From Tridacna crocea (taxonomy: Eukaryota; Mollusca; Bivalvia; Cardiida; Cardiidae), in contig OX031066.1 of the NCBI GenBank assembly GCA_943736015.1, positions 12,156,245 through 12,220,244 on the forward strand: 64,000 bases of DNA. Direction: 5' to 3'. This document shows, one piece after another, positions 1 to 12,136 of this stretch (positions within the stretch are counted from its first letter, which is position 1; each line of letters opens with the position of its first letter). Position numbers and translations under genes: made by a program. Under the pieces are notes generated by a model that ran no database searches, had not been told where the DNA came from, and saw only the letters and a program-made list of their open reading frames with translations.

Positions 1-72
1 TTCTCTCTCAGGGTCGTTGAAGCACTGGATTGTATGTTTATCTGTTAATGTATCTGCAAAAAGTATATACTC

Positions 73-263
73 AGAGCTCCAGATAAGAAGGAGTGATGGT
101 ATTCTAAAATCATTATTTCTCCTCAAAACCCTATGTTGTGGGTACTCATTAGAATCGTCTCGATGAGACGATTCCAATGAGTATCAACAAAATAGGGTTT
201 AGTGTAGAATGATAAATATTTTCAATTTTGAAATCAAAATCACTCCCTCTATCTGGAGTTCTG
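73..263. mobile_element. G-family MITE, copy 1
   Basis: Ends agagctccagataag and ctatctggagttct are inverted. The centre (~128-203) is a long hairpin around cgtctcgatgagacg. Other copies are at 24821, 25010 and 54643. Confidence 0.75.
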
Positions 264-335
264 TATACTGTGGTAAGCTTGCAGAACCCTCATGGCTGAC
301 ACAGGTCAAAACTTTTTGCTTTAGTTTAAGTAAAG

Positions 336-559
336 CCTTTACTTAACAACAAACTTTTAGACTAGCTCAAATTCCAGACTAACATTTCCAGAAGACCACA
401 GAAATGTGAATAAAAACATGACATGTGATTGCGAAAGGTTTGAAAATATTGTGTGAAAAGGAGAAAATGTTGGTAACCAGCATTTTCTCCTTTTCCCACA
501 ATGTTTTTCAAAGGCCTCTCTCCCAGGGTAGTTAAAAGTCAGCATTGTGTGGTAAAGGA
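336..559 (-). mobile_element. T1 hairpin MITE
   Basis: Long arm left, hairpin aaaatgttggtaaccagcat at ~467-500, short arm ending gtggtaaagg. Edges are degraded. Confidence 0.7.
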
Positions 560-671
560 CCAACATGCCTCCATATCTAAGAAATCATCAGACTAAATGG
601 ATTTTTTGGAGCCATAGTTATACTATGACTTGGTTTATACATGTATAATAGATCCACATCAAAGAGATGTA

Positions 672-899
672 TTAACCCATTACCACACAATCCCTACTTT
701 TAACGACCCTGTGAAAGAAGCCTTTGGAAAACATTGTGGGAAAAAGAGAAAATGCTGGTAACCAGCATTTTCTCCTTTTCCCACAATGTTTTCTACCATT
801 CACAAAACAAATTTCAAATTTTCAGTCACATTTATTTTGTCGTCTGCAATGCTTTCAATTTGGAGCAGTCTAAAATTTTGTCGCTTGGTAAAGATTTAA
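672..899 (+). mobile_element. T1 hairpin MITE, full length
   Basis: TTAACCCATTACC... to ...GGTAAAGATTTAA, with short arm, central hairpin and long arm. Confidence 0.85.
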
Positions 900-1169
900 A
901 TGCTCTCCTGCCCAAGTATGGTTTATATGTTACCCGTCTTTCAAAAATGGACCTTCTGGAAACTGCAAAACTTGTCAACCCTGGTCAGACTGCGCAGATT
1001 GCGCATGCTGACCAGGGTTGACACTTTTAGCTTTAATGTTTGTATGAAAAAGTTCTGTATGAAAAGTTGTCATTGTACCTTATCATACAATCATTTTTGA
1101 ACTTGAACTTGGATTTCACCCATGTACTTGTCTCCAGCTCAAGAGTCAGTCTCTCACATCGGAAGTTCC

Positions 1170-1270
1170 TACCTTCAGTCTGAAGGTGTCTGCTCCGATG
1201 CTATTTTTGTGACGAGCCTTCGCATTGAAAATAGCATCAGAGCAGACACCTTCAGACTGAAGTGGAGGTA
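1170..1270. mobile_element. S-family mini foldback, 101 bp
   Basis: Arms cttcagtctgaaggtgtctg and its complement enclose a short loop. It is flanked by 9-bp direct repeats ggaagttcc at 1161-1169 and 1271-1279. Confidence 0.7.
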
Positions 1271-1367
1271 GGAAGTTCCAAGTTAAGGTTCCAAAATGAG
1301 AACAGCTGGACAAAACAGAGTAAGAGTCTTTTCCGATACTGTTTCAGATTTTAAAATCAAAATTTCC

Positions 1368-1596
1368 TTAACTCTTTACCGTACAAGAAAATTTTAGATC
1401 AGTCCAAATTGAAAGCATTTGCAGATGACAAGACAAATGTGACTGTAAAACTGTAATTTGGTTTGGAAACGACAGAAAACATTGTGAGCAATGGAGAAAC
1501 TGCTGGTTACCAGCATTTTCTCCTTTCCCCACAATGTTTTCAAAAGGCTTCTTTCTCAAGGTCGTTAAAATTCGCGAGTGTGTGGTAAAGAGTTGA
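1368..1596 (-). mobile_element. T1 hairpin MITE, full length
   Basis: TTAACTCTTTACC ... GGTAAAGAGTTGA; the hairpin left arm is degraded (gtgagcaatggagaaactgc). Confidence 0.75.
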
Positions 1597-2961
1597 TAAG
1601 GAGGTATAATGCATAAAGGCTAGCGGCCGATCATTTTTTTAATGAGTTTCGCTATATTCCGGTCGTATCCGGTAAATATACCCATCTGTATTGTGCAATA
1701 CCATGGGTTACCGTGTCATAGCGTTCCGAGTTGATAATAAACATGCGTATCTGACGCGATTAAGCGATTAAAATAAGATAAAACATAAAAATGAATCATA
1801 AATAAGCCTAAACAGTCATTAACTCAATGAATTTGCTAATTACTCACGATTATTTATTATCTTGTTACGAGATCCATTGAAATTTCTGCATCCCGATGTT
1901 CCTATTGGCCGAATCGAAAAACCCTAATTTACCCAAAAACAGAACTCAATGTCGGACACACCATGAAACTGCTTCATGCTTAGATTCTTGAACGAATCTG
2001 TACATTGCAAAGAGTAACAAAATAGATGAAAAGTGTATGTATTTTTTTTAAATGGATCCAAGTCGCGTAACTAATCTTTATGTAACGGAATTCTGAAGAG
2101 GTGCATGACAGAGGCACTTGTAGTATAACCGTTGTGTAGTCTAAGGGAGAATACTCGTACAGTATTGAGCCATTTTTCAGAGTAATCTCCCATGATGTGA
2201 TGGGTGTTGAAGCAGCAACACTGCCCTCCGCTTTTCCTATTACCATGACAGAAGTCAATACATGGATCCGTGGCGAAAAGATAAACCGACTACCTTAGTT
2301 ACTGTTGCCAAGGTCTCACAAACAAACGTAGTCAATAGATATACAGTAAAGCAGATAGGCTACTTAAATCATGCTTTCATGACTGTTTCTCTCAATAAAA
2401 TTCCGGAAAAAGTATTTTAATCATATATTTCTATCGATGATAAATTCTCAGTGAGAAATTTAAAAATGCTTTACTAATTTACATACGGAGATGTATTAAA
2501 AGGGCGAATTACGGGGGCGACGTACAATGTAACAGATTTACATGTTTAAACAAAAATTTGAACATATAAAAAACATCAACAAATCTCCGTTTTGCCACAG
2601 AATAATAGAATTAACGATACTTATTGCTTTCGTTGGGCTAGTAAAGTCATCTCAGCATCAAATCAAATTAAAGAAACCTTTTGAAAAGTTTATAGAATGT
2701 CTGAATGTACAGAGAGGTTTAAGTTAATGAAAAATTTTAATATCAGGTTAAGGGGAAAAGCGTTGTCTGATAGATTATAAAATGCGTTTAGTTTGTTGTC
2801 AATTAAGAAAATTGTTAATATCATTGACGGTAGTATATGATATACTTATGACAACGGGTGGTCAAGTTGATTGGAGCGGCAAATTGTGTTGCAATCAAAC
2901 ACACTTCTTATCAAATTAACAGTTTACCAACACACCCTTTGTGCTAATGTGCTAATCCATT
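1597..2961. other. No gene or repeat recognised
   Basis: AT-rich unique-looking sequence. A 92-codon minus-strand frame at 1980-2258 has no family resemblance I can name. Confidence 0.4.
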
Positions 2962-3181
2962 TTAACTCGTCACCAAATGACAAAATTTTTAGAGCAATCC
3001 AAATTCAAATATTTGCAGACAACAAAATAAATGATTAAAAAATTGAAATTTGTTTTTGAAAGAGCGCAAAACACAGTGAGAAAAGGATAAAATGAATGTT
3101 ACAAGCATTTTCTCCTTTCTCGGCATTGCTTTTAAAAGCTTTCTACGGGTCGTTAAAACCCGTTATGTGGTAAACGGTTAA
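2962..3181 (-). mobile_element. T1 hairpin MITE, diverged
   Basis: TTAACTCGTCACC ... TAAACGGTTAA with a decayed hairpin (aatgaatgttacaagcattt). Confidence 0.7.
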
Positions 3182-4317
3182 AACAGATAAGTCAAGAGAA
3201 AAATTTCCATGTTCCACCAGGTCAGAAGTTACACTTTTTTTAAAAATTGAAATATACTCCTAGTGAGGAAGAACTACGCGTCAAAGTGCTTATTGTAATC
3301 AGTAGGTACTTTAAATCCATGAATAAACATCATGTAATTTGCAATCTGATCTATATCTACACATCAGAGATCGTATATACGATCCCAGTACACATTCAGC
3401 ATATTTTTCATGCACCATGGGTTAAAATTAATGTCAAATTGAAACATTGGTAACAAGTAACGCGGCCACTTTTTGGATGTGCATAGGTTATTGAACAAGG
3501 TTAATATTCAAGTAAAAGTATTTTCTTTTTATTAATACTTCATATAGGTCTGCTTTTACGTTTGTTTTCCAGTTTTCTCTTTCAGAGAGGAAAAATTACA
3601 GAATACTTTAAATTAATCTATTATGCAGCGATGATTAGCTCTTTGCACAAGTTCAAATTTTCAGTAATCATCACAATTTAAACTTTTCTATAGCCTCTGC
3701 GTGATCTCACGTCATCGGTACACGTTCGCAAAGCACATTTTGTAAGTTTTTTTTTTTAAATTCAAACGTCAAAAACACAACATAAATAAAGAGGATTGCA
3801 TTCTTCTAACGTTAACAGTCGTTTATTTGTGAGCCGAAATAGCAGAAACCAAGGTAGGACATCGGGTAGAATAAATGCGATGTCCTGATTGGTCAAATAT
3901 CGATTTCCACGGATCCATGTATTAAGTATGAATCCCTCACTTTAAATTTCCATTACTTACAGACCAGGCAATTAGATGCATGTTTTTTAAGTGGTCCTAA
4001 GTCCTTAACATTTTTTACGTTTTATGACAGAATCCATGAAAACGACAACTCGATCATATTTGTCTATATTTGTGGATAACTGAAGCAATCAAACATTGTC
4101 TTCAAATCTAAACTTCTGGCAGTCTGTGTCTATATAAATGTGATGACAAGGAAGGCTTTCGCCCGATTACAAAACCATATTTGACTTTACATTGCCCTGT
4201 CTGATTTCACTATATTCTCGGAATTATTGATTAACATGTCTTTACTTGATCCTTTTCGTGACTTGTAATTGAAATCAGCAAGACGTGTCAGACTGAAATC
4301 ATTTTTACACCGATCGA
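3182..4317. other. No gene recognised
   Basis: AT-rich sequence. I see no coding signal and no repeat that recurs in the window. Confidence 0.4.
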
Positions 4318-4539
4318 CTCTTTTCCCAAAGGACAAATTTTATATTCTTCCAAACTGAAAAAGCTTTCAGACGACAACTGTATATACGATAGATATGAGG
4401 AAAAGTTCTCCAAAAGGGTAGAAAACTCTGTGGGAAAGGAGAAAATGCTCATTACTAGTAATTTGTCCTTTTCCCACAGTTTTCAAAAGACTTGTACTGC
4501 AGACACGTAAAAACAAGGGCCTGTTTGGGAAAGGGTTAA
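4318..4539 (-). mobile_element. T3 hairpin MITE, diverged
   Basis: Ends ctcttttcccaaagg and tttgggaaagggttaa; hairpin core ctcattactagtaatttg. Confidence 0.7.
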
Positions 4540-4924
4540 ATATTATTGAGTTAGGACGAGCAAGTGTACCATCTTTCCATCTCGCAGCGAGAAGGGACGT
4601 TACTCTTGGTTACGTAATATAGTAGAAATTATATGAATTGTTCCCCTTTGGCCAGAAATCGTTCGCAATGTTCTACCAAATCATAACTGAAAGCAGAAGA
4701 AAAGCAAACGTGAAAGTTTACGAAGGAAAAAGATTGAAAAATTGACTGAGTACTTAAAGTTGATATCTTTTTCCATAATATTTTCCTATCTTCTGTATTA
4801 TGGATGTAATAATGGATAATAGGATAACAAGGTTGTTGTTGTCTCCGGTATTATCCCACACCAGCACTGCGGCACTCCTTCTTTTGAAGGATGTTTTTCT
4901 CGCGGATGAGAATTTCTTTTACAG

Positions 4925-5282
4925 GGTTAATAAGTTAGTAATGTAACAGTCATCCTTCACCTTCAAACTTTGTGTGTGTGTGACAATTGTGTGCATGTGC
5001 ATATCTGACAGGCGCAGATTGGAGTAGAGAGAGTCGGATACGTGGAAATTCGGGTACCAGACTCTAGCTCTTTTTCGAATAGATTTCCTTGATTCTTTTA
5101 CATGCTCAGTGTATAGCACCGATACATGCGAGGCGACCTCTGGGTTTCTAACCGGTTCCCCACTTGTTTGGTGGGAGACACGAGGTGTCTCTAAAAAAAA
5201 CATCCTACCAGACTGCGATTCGGACCCCAGACCTTCGGATTGGTAGTCCAACGTGTTAACCACTAGGCCACCGATCCACCCT
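4925..5282 (-). repeat. tRNA-derived SINE
   Basis: On the minus strand the 5' part carries an A-box-like tggcctagtggttaac and a B-box-like ggtccgaatc about 45 nt apart, in a body that continues ~330 bp. The acceptor stem does not pair, so this is a tRNA-derived repeat, not a tRNA gene. Confidence 0.55.
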
Positions 5283-5340
5283 TTACCACAAAATCCCGAC
5301 TTTTAACGACCCTGAGAGTAAGGCCTTTTGAAAAGATATT
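5278..5340 (+). mobile_element. T1 left-arm fragment
   Basis: ccctttaccacaaaatcccg to ccttttgaaaag, then broken off before the hairpin. Confidence 0.6.
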
Positions 5341-5411
5341 TTAGAAAGATATACAAGAAAGATCCTTGTCTAGCTGCACAGAAAAGTGCACTTTTGGGAC
5401 GTGTACTTTTT

Positions 5412-5615
5412 TTAACCTTTTACCAGATAATCCCTGAAATAAAAGCCTTTTGAAAACATTGTTGGAAAAGGAGAAAATGCTGGTAACCAGCATTTTCTCC
5501 TTTTCCCACAATGTTTTCTGCTCTGCTGGAAACAAGTCTTAACTTTTGGGTCGCGTTTATTTTGTTACCTGCAAGTGCTTTCAAGTTGGACCAGTCTAAA
5601 TGTTGTTTGGTAAAC
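5412..5615 (+). mobile_element. T1 hairpin MITE
   Basis: TTAACCTTTTACC at left; intact hairpin; right end tgtttggtaaac is decayed. The short arm has a deletion. Confidence 0.75.
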
Positions 5616-5644
5616 ATTCTCACATGTTTCATCTGTGAAAGGTC

Positions 5645-5725
5645 GGAAACTTTGCATTAACTGGGTATCGAACTCGCAGTCACAAGTCAGATGCGCTAAT
5701 TACTTATCTACCTGGGCAGGCTTGA
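5645..5725 (-). repeat. tRNA-like (SINE head) sequence
   Basis: The minus strand reads ...gcccaggtagataagtaatt ... gagttcgatacc, resembling A and B boxes. No closed acceptor stem. Confidence 0.4.
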
Positions 5726-5967
5726 CGACTTTAAAAGGATTTAGAATTTGAACAATAAATAGAGTGATTGTTGATTTCAGATAGTCGTGATGTTTGATGT
5801 TTCATATCGAAATTGGCATCTACATCAGCAAATATGGATGGTTTCCGGTACATGTACGTATAAGCAATGCCTCCCGTGATTCCATTGGGTCGCTTGGGTC
5901 TCTTATAAGGTTGAAATGTAGATCAGTGCAAATTTACCAGCCGATATATATAGGTCGGTAAGTATAC

Positions 5968-6044
5968 CAGCATTTTCTCCTTTTTCCATGTTTTCAAAAG
6001 GCTTCTATCTCAGGGTCGTACAATCCTATTTGGTAAAGGGTTAA
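5968..6044 (-). mobile_element. T1 right-half fragment
   Basis: Hairpin right arm plus short arm, ending tttggtaaagggttaa. Confidence 0.65.
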
Positions 6045-7085
6045 TTTATGACCCCAAAGTGACCAAATTTTGAACTCGCTGAACATGATGTGGTCACGTA
6101 GTCAAAGAATAGGTTCACTACATACCAAATTAAAGCTCTATGCCTCCAAGTTTTTAGAGAAGAGAGTTTTTAAGATTTCCTCCTTTGTTCCTATGCTCAA
6201 ACTTGTGTGCTCAAACTTGTGTGCTATGGAGCTGGGGCAGTTCTGACCCCACAGGCATGGCATGAAAAAAACTTGGTGGGGGTCCACTACGAGATGCTAC
6301 CTACCAAATATCAAAGCCCTACGCCTTCTAGATTCATACATGAAGAAGTTTAAAGTTTTCATGTTTTGTTCTTCTGTTCAAACTTGTGACTTCCCAAGCG
6401 GGACCAGTTTTGACCCCAGGGCCATCATATTACTTAACTTGGTAAAGATCCACTAGGATAATTATGCTACATTACAACTATCAAAGCTCTATGCCTTCCA
6501 GTTTTAGAGGAAAAGAATTTTAGAGTTTTCCATCTTTGATCCTACATTTGAACTTGTAATCCCCATGACAGGGCCAATTTTGACACCAGGGATTGATATG
6601 AACAAACTTGGAATAGGTCCTCTGGGAGATGCTACATACCAAATATCAAAGAAGAATTTTAAAGTTTCCTTCTTTGTTCCTATGTTCAACATTGTGATTT
6701 GGGGGCAGGGCCAGTTATGTCTTTAAGTGCATCATATGAACAAACTTGGTACAGGACCAATAGCAGATGCTACATACCAAATGTCAAAGCCCTATGCTTT
6801 TAAGTTACAGAGAAGAAGATTTTCAAAGATTTTTGCTACTTTGTTCTTTTTGGTTGCCATGACAACCAAAGTTATGGGTGGAATTCAATATCTTGATTTT
6901 GAACAATTTTGGTAGATCTTTACCCAAGGAGCATCCCTGCCAAGTTTCATCGAGATTGGACCTTTGATTTAGAAGGAAAGATGCTTAAAGAAATTGTGAA
7001 CGACAACACACAACAGAAGCAAGACATTGGGCGATCACAAAAGCTCATCAGCAGCACTTGGTGCCCAGGTGAGCTAAAAACAACC
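6045..7085. repeat. Core-repeat element, about five diverged ~140-bp units
   Basis: Units repeat a pattern of gagatgctacataccaaata / caaagctctatgccttc / ttctttgttcctatgttc / cagggccaattttgacccca. The copy ends gggcgatcacaaaagctcat ... cccaggtgagctaaaaa, an end I associate with abundant bivalve interspersed elements. Open frames at 6262-6456, 6504-6692, 6727-6915 and 6909-7163 are byproducts. Confidence 0.65.
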
Positions 7086-7189
7086 ATAACCATTGAAGAT
7101 CTAATCTTTTTATTTACAAGAAAGAAAAAATCCAACTGTATATGTATATCCTGCACTTCATAAAAATATTTCTCTCTAATTCATCATGA

Positions 7190-7370
7190 TTCCTACCTTT
7201 AACAAAAAAATCTGATGTTCAAACAACACTAAAGAAGGATGTCATTTGAAAACATGGTTGAAAAGGAAATAATGCTGGTAACCAGTATTTTCTCCATGTC
7301 CCACAATGTTTTCTACCCTTTTAGAGATCAATCCAATCACTTGAGCTATATCTGTTTTATTGTCTACTGA
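7190..7370 (+). mobile_element. T1, diverged and truncated on the right
   Basis: Decayed short arm (cctacctttaac) and hairpin aatgctggtaaccagtattt. Confidence 0.55.
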
Positions 7371-7464
7371 ATCACTGAAATACGGTACCACTGGAACTCT
7401 GAAATACCCCAATTTTTTTGCTATCGAGTTCAGATTACTGATAAAAGTCCGAATTATGTGATAT

Positions 7465-7660
7465 TTGACACAAAATTTTAGCCTTGACAGAATTGAAAAC
7501 ATTTGCAGATGGCAATTTTAGTGTGGTACAAATGGTGCTATTTCTCTATGATAGGGTATAAAATATTGTGGAAAAAGGAGAAAATGCTGGTTACCAGCAC
7601 TTTCTCCTTTTCCAACAATATTTTCAAAAGGATTCTTACCCTGGGTCATTAAAATTTTTC
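7465..7660 (-). mobile_element. T1, truncated
   Basis: Long arm left (gcctt..gaaaacatttgcagatgg) and hairpin core aaaatgctggttaccagc. The right terminus was lost into an AT-rich stretch. Confidence 0.6.
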
Positions 7661-8339
7661 TTCTGTCATAATGTTTTAAACTTACCATCAATCAACAATA
7701 ATTCACTCGAGTATCACGAAAAAAGACTATTATTTCAAACTGTTCATAGTTATCTAAACTCGAAAGAAAAAAATTGGGGTATTTCGGTGGTATTTCGGTA
7801 CAGACGTTTTCAATATCCATGATTCTAAACTGTTGTCATCTGGTAAAAAGTTACCGCTAACGAAATACTAGTATAAGGGGTTTCATACATTACACTTTCA
7901 AATATTCCTATATCATTTTGAACAGTGATGTAAATCAGTGTGTGTTTCTAAAGGGTGTAAGCCATCTTAACAAAAGGAGCTTCAGCTGCACATTTGGAAT
8001 TGTTAAAACTTTTACCAGATGACAAAGTGTTATACTTGTCTTAAAGTAACAATAAAGCCAGAAAGTAAACAAAGCAGGTATCAAAATGTACCAAAATTTA
8101 TATCATACCATTCAAAAATATGGAAATTATTGTGAAGATGGTAATCTGTCATTGTATAGTGAGTTTAAGTGATAATTGCTAACAGAAATTGATTTCAAAA
8201 CTAGGTTAAAACCTGCCAAGTACATGTAGATTTTTTACTTTTTGTCCAATTTCATTTTTTTTTTCTGCCAACGACTAACAAATACTAGTAACATACTGTC
8301 ATATTCACAATATTTTCCAGACTTTGGCCCCTGCTGGGC

Positions 8340-8571
8340 TTAAACTCTACCAAACAACAAAATTTTGGACTCAACCAATATTGGAAGCATTTGCAGAAGA
8401 CAATATAAATATAGCTCAAATGACCATTCATTTTTGTCTTGTATAAGGTAGAAAACATTGTGGGAAAAGGAGAAAATGCTGGTTACAAGCATTCTCTCCT
8501 TTTCCCACAATATTTTCAAAGGCTTCTTTCTCAGGGTCATTAAAACTCGGGATTGTGTGGTAAAGGGTTCA
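8340..8571 (-). mobile_element. T1 hairpin MITE, full length
   Basis: TTAAACTCTACC ... GGTAAAGGGTTCA. The hairpin is intact with a small loop difference. Confidence 0.8.
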
Positions 8572-8677
8572 ACTGAAGGCATTTGCAGATTACAAATTTT
8601 ATTGGGATTCAAATAATGTGATTTGTCATAGGGGACTAGAAAACATTCAGAGTAGTTTCTCCTTTCTCAAAATGTTT
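8572..8677 (-). mobile_element. T1 remnant
   Basis: gaaggcatttgcagattaca and cctttctcaaaatg are recognisable T1 pieces abutting the next T2 element. Confidence 0.45.
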
Positions 8678-8906
8678 TTAACCCTTTACTCCATAGATAC
8701 TCATTTCTACGCAACGCTTGTAGGAGCCTTTGGAAAACACTGTGGCAAAAGGTGAAATTACTCGTGACGAGCAATTTCACCTTTTGTCACAATGTTTTCT
8801 ATCCTATCAAAAGGTGTCATATACACATAAGAAACGGCTTCATCCTAGTTGTTATTTAGGGTCAATTACAGATACCATAGAAATGCCCTATGGGGTAAAG
8901 GGTTAA
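8678..8906 (+). mobile_element. T2 hairpin MITE, full length
   Basis: TTAACCCTTTACTCC ... GGGGTAAAGGGTTAA. Hairpin core aaattactcgtgacgagcaa. Arms differ from T1 but the architecture is the same. Confidence 0.85.
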
Positions 8907-9094
8907 AAGCTTTCTTCCTTAAGAGTTGTATGGACATGACATTATGTGGTACAGGGTTAATCTATAAGATAAGATTTGGATACTCAAAACTAAATAAAGT
9001 AAAACATGTGACACTTACTTCATTAAATTTTAGACTTACCCAAATTGACCATTTGCAGATGACAGATGTGGTCTAACTTATAAAATTCATCCTC

Positions 9095-9347
9095 TTAACC
9101 ATTTCCCAAACAATCCCTGGTTTTACGGGTCTGGAATAGTGGAATAGAAGCCTTATGAAAACATTGTGGGAAAAGGAGAAAATGCTGGTAAGGAGAAAAT
9201 GCTGGTAACCAGCATTTTCTCCTTTTCCCACAATGTTTTCTACCCTAACATAGACAGAAATCATCTTTTCAGCAAGAGTTGAATTGTCGTCTGCAAATAC
9301 TTTCAATTTGGTCTAGTCCGAAAGTTTGTTGGTTGGGAAAGGGTTAA
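9095..9347 (+). mobile_element. T1x hairpin MITE with internal duplication
   Basis: TTAACCATTTCCC ... GGGAAAGGGTTAA. The left hairpin arm carries a tandem duplication of aaggagaaaatgctggt, so the hairpin has one surplus half-arm. Confidence 0.82.
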
Positions 9348-9594
9348 CAGTAGGAAAGATCATTGTTGGTGACCATTTCATCCATTCCTTCTTCCATATT
9401 ATCTTCAAAAGAGATACTCTATTTATCTTCAATATCAAAATCTTCAGTATCACAAATTTTGATTAATTTGCCTTCAACACATTACTGTACCAAGACTTCT
9501 TCTCTTGCCGAGAACATTATGGCAGTGGAGAAATTACTCATTTGAAGTACATGTACTTATTCCTGGCAGAATCTTCATGTATTCATGTACTCAC

Positions 9595-9819
9595 TTAACC
9601 CTTCCCAAACGACAAATTTTGGACTCTTCCAAACCGAAAGAGTTTGCAGAAGACACTTTTAAATTTTAAGAAAATAGCAGAAAGTTCTCAAAAAGGGTAG
9701 AAAACACTGTGGGAAAAGGAGAAATTGCTCGTTATGAGCAATTTCTCCTTTTCCCAGTGTTTTCCAAAGACTTTTACAGCAGACACATAAAAACCAGGGC
9801 TTGTTTGGGAAAGAGTTAA
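9595..9819 (-). mobile_element. T3 hairpin MITE, full length
   Basis: TTAACCCTTCCCAAACG ... GGGAAAGAGTTAA; core gctcgttatgagc. Confidence 0.85.
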
Positions 9820-9870
9820 AAGCCATGCTGTTTTTTCAGTTTTCACTTATTGTCTTTACAGTAGTTTATT

Positions 9871-10532
9871 GCTTTACTCCATAGATACTCATTTCTACGC
9901 ATTGCTTGTAGGAGCCTTTGGAAAACATTGTGGCAAAAGGTGAAATTGCTCGTGATGAGCAATTTCACTTTTTGTCACAATGTTTTCTGTGCTATCAAAA
10001 GGTGTCATATATATGTCGTAGTCCAAACTGGAATCCAGGCAGATCCGGAATCTGCCTAGACCAAACTGGAATTTGTCTATAACAAATCAGGATACCAGTT
10101 TAGCTTTGCAGCTCTACAATCTGCCTAAACCAAATTTTATAGGGCGTCTACATATGAATCATCTTACTTTTATACGTAAACTCAAAAATAAAAGAAGTTT
10201 TAGTCAGAAATTCAGAGTAAATATAAATTTTGAATGTTTTGTTCTAATAAAAAAGGTGGAAAAAATAGCGATTGTGGAAAAAAATCATATAAAATGCTTT
10301 GAATGAAAATACCTCTCAATTGTAAACATAATTAAATCAATATATTTAAATGAAATATTAGAAAACGATGCATTTTGGTCTACACAAAATTTGAATTCTA
10401 ATTTGGTCTAGGCAGATTCCGGATCTGCCTAGATTCCAATCTGGCCTACGACATATACATAAAAAACAGCTTCATCCTTGCTGTTATTTAGGATCAATTA
10501 GAGATTCCAAAGAATTTCCTTAAAAGGGTTAA
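9871..10532 (+). mobile_element. T2 hairpin MITE interrupted by an R element
   Basis: T2 sequence runs to ggtgtcatata (~10012) and resumes at tacataaaaaacagc (~10456), ending GGGTTAA. Confidence 0.8.
10013..10455. mobile_element. R-family element, ~443 bp, nested in T2
   Basis: Inverted ends of about 50 bp: tatgtcgtagtccaaactgg and the complement of ctggcctacgacata, continuing through aggcagatccggaatctgcc, which is itself a palindrome. The interior is AT-rich. The duplicated target is short and AT-rich (TA, perhaps TATA). The frame at 10073-10306 is a byproduct. Confidence 0.75.
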
Positions 10533-10696
10533 CACCGTGGTTTAAAGAGCTCCATGGGTAACATATCTTGCTTTTGACAGATTTGGATGAGAAAGCAATA
10601 AAAATCAAAACTATCTTGAACTTACTATACACATATATGATTGTATGTGACATTCGGACACAAAAACACCCCAAAAACCACAGTATCATTCTGTTG

Positions 10697-10926
10697 TTTC
10701 ACTCATTACCAAACGACAAAATTTTAGGTTTGTCCAAATCAAAAGTATTTGCAGACGACAAAATAAAAGTGACTGAAAATTTGAAATTTGTTTTGTAAAG
10801 GGTAGAAAACATTGTGGAAAAAGGAGAAAATGCTGGTTACCAGCATTTTCTCCTTTTACCACAATGTTTTCTAAAGGCTTCTTTCTCAGGGGTGTCAAAA
10901 GTAGGGATTGCATGGAAATGGGTTAA
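10697..10926 (-). mobile_element. T1 hairpin MITE, full length
   Basis: TTCACTCATTACC ... AATGGGTTAA with an intact hairpin. Confidence 0.82.
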
Positions 10927-10958
10927 CTGACAGAAATTGTTTATTACAAATACTAGTA

Positions 10959-11190
10959 ACCCTTTGTAATATGACAAAAATTCTTCGCCAAATCAAAAGC
11001 ACCAGACAGCAATATCAGTATAGCTCAAAAGATGATTCTGTCTTTGAAAAGGTAGTAGACATACAAAAAGTAGAAAATGTTAACATTAGTCTGTTTCCTT
11101 TTTCCAAGGTGTTTTCAAAATCCTTCCTCCTCAGGATTCCTTCAACACAGGACTGCTTCGTAATGGAATCTACTATAAAGTGCTTTGTCA
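10959..11190 (-). mobile_element. T1, old diverged copy
   Basis: aaccctttgtaatatgac at left and decayed hairpin aaatgttaacattag; homologous order of parts throughout. Confidence 0.5.
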
Positions 11191-12136
11191 GATGGCCATT
11201 ATTACTGCTCCTTACCTTTATCAAATAGATTTACTGGTATATCTGAGACAACATTTAATGGAAGACCGCTTTAATACAGAAACAATAACAATACAGAACA
11301 AAACCTAATTCCTATCACCAGAATCACTGTCAATACTGAAACTCACAACACTATTTTCAGTTTCATTACATAATTCCTTCACAACTGAATTTTAGCTGTA
11401 CTTAGACATGCTCTTAGATTTGTGAAATAATGATCATGACAAAACAAGGTTTTCTCTTGACCTCCTCTGACACACTTATAATGAATAAAAGAAGGCAAAC
11501 ATTGAAATTTTCGGGGTTATATAGAAAATTTAGGGGGGGGGGGGGGGTCCACACTCAATGAAACAGGTGGTCAGGGAAAACCCTGCCAAAATATAGAAGC
11601 ATTTGAGCAGGCAATAAATACTGACATGATGAAAGGTGCAAAGAAAAATCTTAGTTTAATGTTCTACCTTATTATTCCTCACAATCTCTGAAATATTTTT
11701 AACTTAACCCTTTACCACATAAAGTATTGTTTCTTTCAATACCATCTACAGGCAACAGACCCACAATTTTGGCATAACCAAAATCAGAATGGATGGATGA
11801 AGAAGTATGCAAGACCTGTCTTGGTATTTTCTGTACTCTCTGAATGCAAATTAGGATGATAAAACTCAGAAGTTACAATAGAGTTGTGTTTAACCATTTA
11901 CATTAAATTACGACAAGTTTTATTTTCAGCCTAGGAGAAAAAGAGAGGTGTATCTATTTAACATAAATTATGATAAGCTCTTCAAAGTAAGACAAATTGC
12001 AAAGTGTTAATGAAAAAAAAAAAAATTGAGTCAAACTTGTTTTATAAAACTAATGCATATCACTAGCTTTGAATTTTGCAAATCCAGAGAAAATAAATCT
12101 CAAATAAATTACCCTCTACCTTAATGTAAATATTTC
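11191..12136. other. 3' flank of GATAD2, no other gene seen
   Basis: AT-rich; contains a G homopolymer (~11533), a T left-end scrap (ttaaccctttaccacataaa at ~11704) and the probable GATAD2 3'UTR at the right. Confidence 0.4.
11918..11923 (-). promoter_or_regulatory. Candidate polyadenylation signal of GATAD2
   Basis: AATAAA on the minus strand about 214 nt downstream of the GATAD2 stop codon. It is the nearest canonical hexamer I noticed. Use is inferred only. Confidence 0.35.

Noticed and set aside
1980-2258. 92-codon minus-strand frame
   Set aside because: Plausible amino-acid composition but no family resemblance and no supporting exon nearby; left undecided, not called.
10073-10306. 77-codon frame inside the R element as a transposase remnant
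   Set aside because: Low complexity, Lys/Ile/Phe-rich, no catalytic motif.
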